From: Methylobacillus methanolivorans
GTDB lineage: Bacteria > Pseudomonadota > Gammaproteobacteria > Burkholderiales > Methylophilaceae
Length of the DNA stretch: 64,000 nt
Assembly: GCF_044751345.1 (NCBI RefSeq)
Contig: NZ_JBIWXY010000002.1
Location: 62,001 to 126,000 of the forward strand
Reading direction: 5' to 3'
Under the pieces are notes generated by a model. That model was not told the DNA's origin, ran no database searches, and saw only the letters and a program-made list of their open reading frames with translations. Shown here in pieces: positions 62,716 to 64,000 of this stretch. Every line of letters starts with the position of its first letter. The stretch's first letter is position 1. The position numbers were made by a program, and so were the translations under genes.

Positions 62716-63369
62716 ATGATGAAGTATTTAGTCGGTTCAGTAGCATTGGCTGCAACCATGATGGTTTCTGTTGCGCAAGCGAATGACACTGCTGCACCAT
62801 TTGTTGATGTGGCTGATTCCGTTGAGTTCAACGGCTGGAACAGTCTGGTTAGTTCCAAGGTAACGATAGATCAACTCGTGGCTGGTTACGATGCGAACGT
62901 CGCTGGTTCTGGGGATGCTGTCTTCACACGTATTGCAGGTACCGCTTACCCTGCTGGTGGTGGTTTGTATGAATGGGGTGGCCCTTTCTCTACATTCACC
63001 CTGACAGATGCTACTGTCGCAGATAGTCTGACTTCCGTGGTATTCCAAAGTCACAGTGCCCCCAGTGGTGCAGGTATAGGGCTGTATGATGTCTCTCTGA
63101 GCTATACCATTGACGGTGTAGATTACTTGGCAGCACTGATGGATAACAATGCGCAGGCCAGTGAGTATAAGTACTTCTCCTGGGATCTGAGCAGCGTGAC
63201 CGGTATTGATGCTATCAAGGTGACATTCTCCACTGGGGCGCATGCCAACTCCTTCGCATTCCAGCTCGACCAAGTAGTCGCCGCTGTGCCAGAGCCTTCT
63301 GAATATGCGCTGTTGCTGGCTGGCTTGGCTTTCGTTGGCTTCGCTGCACGTCGCAAACAACAAGCCTAA
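62716..63369 (+). CDS. PEP-CTERM sorted exoprotein
   Basis: ATG 62716 (second ATG at 62719) follows AAGGGG; 217 residues. Signal peptide MMKYLVGSVALAATMMVSVA ending AQA, then a beta-rich domain (FSTFTLTDATVADSLTSVVF; GLYDVSLSYTIDGVDYLAAL; YFSWDLSSVTGIDAIKVTFS), and a C-terminal tag VPEPSEYALLLAGLAFVGFA followed by ARRK. The tag predicts exosortase cleavage and surface or polysaccharide attachment. The body domain is not one I can name. A Fur-like operator suggests expression under iron limitation, which fits the neighbours. Confidence 0.85.
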   Translation: MMKYLVGSVALAATMMVSVAQANDTAAPFVDVADSVEFNGWNSLVSSKVTIDQLVAGYDANVAGSGDAVFTRIAGTAYPAGGGLYEWGGPFSTFTLTDATVADSLTSVVFQSHSAPSGAGIGLYDVSLSYTIDGVDYLAALMDNNAQASEYKYFSWDLSSVTGIDAIKVTFSTGAHANSFAFQLDQVVAAVPEPSEYALLLAGLAFVGFAARRKQQA

Positions 63370-63392
63370 GCCAAAAGCTGACGCTTGAAGTG

Positions 63393-63426
63393 AAAACGGC
63401 AACCTCTAGAGGTTGCCGTTTTTTTT
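63393..63426 (+). terminator. Intrinsic terminator after the PEP-CTERM gene
   Basis: AAAACGGCAACC and GGTTGCCGTTTT around TCTAGA, then a T run. Confidence 0.95.
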
Positions 63427-63441
63427 GTATCAAAATCAAAC

Positions 63442-63457
63442 CCCTGACAAGTCAGGG
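63442..63457. repeat. Short inverted repeat
   Basis: CCCTGAC and GTCAGGG are separated by AA, just after the terminator. Function unknown. Confidence 0.4.
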
Positions 63458-63628
63458 TAGTAGCCAGAAATGATCGCAATCTTCGGGGGGAATGGATGAT
63501 ATTACCAAGCTACTGTGAGTAGTGTAGTGAGCGAGTGTGATGGTTTTATTTTCTTTTCATGACTAAAAAATGACAAATCATGGAGTACTGGAATGGAAAT
63601 ATGGATAAGCGCACGCATGTAAACGATG

Positions 63629-63657
63629 TTGACAATCATTTTCATTTAATGGATGAT
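63629..63657 (+). promoter_or_regulatory. Predicted promoter overlapped by a Fur-like site
   Basis: TTGACA (63629-63634), a 17-base spacer and GATGAT (63652-63657). The complement of 63631-63649 agrees with the Fur consensus in 13 of 19 positions. Confidence 0.5.
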
Positions 63658-63663
63658 GAGTGT

Positions 63664-63741
63664 CATACATTCTTGGCACTCTAACTTTCTCCGCCAATAA
63701 TGTCATTCCAAAGGCCAGCATTGATTGCTGGCCTTCTTTTT
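63664..63741 (+). ncRNA. Candidate Fur-controlled small RNA or fecI leader
   Basis: A transcript from the promoter at 63629-63657 would begin near 63664 and stop at the strong terminator ending at 63741, giving about 78 bases without a plausible reading frame. It contains CTTTCTCC (63685-63692), which is complementary to ribosome-binding sequences, in a single-stranded-looking stretch before the terminator. This is the layout of iron-sparing small RNAs such as RyhB or NrrF. Alternatively it is an attenuated leader of the FecI gene 29 bases on. Confidence 0.35.
63711..63741 (+). terminator. Strong intrinsic terminator before the fourth FecI gene
   Basis: AAGGCCAGCA, loop TTGAT, TGCTGGCCTT, then CTTTTT. 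No complete gene lies between this and the previous terminator. Confidence 0.9.
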
Positions 63742-63769
63742 ATGTTATTGGGTCGGCGCGACGGCAGTT

Positions 63770-64000
63770 ATGGGTAACAATTCAGCATCTCGGCACCACT
63801 TGTTGGCCGAATGGTATCGTCATCATCATGGTTGGCTGGTCGGCTGGCTAAAGCGCAAGCTTGAGGGCGCGGCGCATGCCGATGATTTGGCGCAAGAGGC
63901 GTTTGTGCGCCTGTTCAAGGCGCCGCAATTGGAGGATGTGCGTGAGCCTCGTGCCTTCCTGACGGTGGTGGCCAAGCGCGAATTGTATAATTTCTGGCGG
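63770..64000 (+). CDS. FecI-type ECF sigma factor, N-terminal part (cut by window edge)
   Basis: ATG 63770 opens 77 codons to the window end: MGNNSASRHHLLAEWYRHHH, then GWLVGWLKRKLEGAAHADDL, AQEAFVRLFKAPQ and EPRAFLTVVAKRELYNFWR. This is region 2 of a FecI-like sigma factor. The ribosome site is weak. No separate promoter is seen between the terminator at 63741 and the ATG, so transcription would have to pass that terminator. A fourth FecR/receptor cassette probably follows outside the window. Confidence 0.88.
   Translation, partial: MGNNSASRHHLLAEWYRHHHGWLVGWLKRKLEGAAHADDLAQEAFVRLFKAPQLEDVREPRAFLTVVAKRELYNFWR

Noticed and set aside
63660..63851. Plus-strand frame of 63 codons
   Set aside because: It runs through a strong terminator and into the fourth FecI gene in the wrong frame.
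1..64000. CRISPR arrays, tRNA or rRNA genes, transposases and prophage genes
   Set aside because: Looked for in gaps and frames; no regular spaced repeats, cloverleaf-like genes or mobile-element proteins were seen.

Overview
This window reads as a chromosomal origin-proximal segment of a betaproteobacterium, most likely a Methylophilaceae methylotroph of the Methylobacillus/Methylovorus kind. That placement is inference from protein character, the core gene order and the PEP-CTERM proteins; no database was searched. No rRNA, tRNA, CRISPR array, insertion sequence or prophage was seen.

Layout. (1) 1-6.4 kb, mostly minus strand: the start of a SulP anion transporter (cut by the window edge), a small unknown gene, then gyrB, dnaN and dnaA reading leftwards. 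(2) 6.4-26.5 kb, plus strand: rpmH-rnpA-yidD-yidC-mnmE, a reversed choice-of-anchor A PEP-CTERM gene, mnmG-rsmG-parA-parB, the complete ATP synthase operon atpIBEFHAGDC, and glmU-glmS. Transcription diverges at the dnaA/rpmH gap, which holds a perfect DnaA box. Three parS-like ParB sites lie in the gyrB leader and in front of mnmG. (3) 26.7-34.3 kb: a signalling block with an EAL-only membrane protein, an OmpR/EnvZ-type two-component pair and a four-PAS GGDEF-EAL protein. (4) 34.3-38.4 kb: an iron-type cell-surface signalling cassette (FecI sigma, FecR, TonB receptor) with a Fur-like palindrome on its promoter. (5) 38.4-46.3 kb: a very long, divergent glutamate synthase large subunit followed by a CysJ-like diflavin reductase, behind what looks like a sigma54 promoter and two NtrC-type sites. 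(6) 46.5-54.1 kb: an exported protein plus MacA/MacB/OMF tripartite efflux genes, a Sel1-repeat protein, a PepSY membrane protein and a 58-residue membrane protein. (7) 54.1-64 kb: two more complete FecI-FecR-receptor cassettes, a second PEP-CTERM gene under a Fur-like operator, a candidate Fur-controlled small RNA or leader, and the start of a fourth FecI sigma gene.

How it fits together. The left part is replication, segregation, translation, membrane insertion and energy housekeeping. The right part is an iron-acquisition island: Fur-repressed ECF sigma factors probably drive their own TonB receptors, while the efflux operon and the PepSY/Sel1 genes may handle siderophore export and ferric-siderophore reduction. 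The glutamate synthase/diflavin pair sits inside this island but carries nitrogen-type control signals. It lacks the usual GltD partner, so the diflavin protein is a plausible alternative NADPH electron donor. That pair and its promoter are the most interesting candidates for an undescribed system here.
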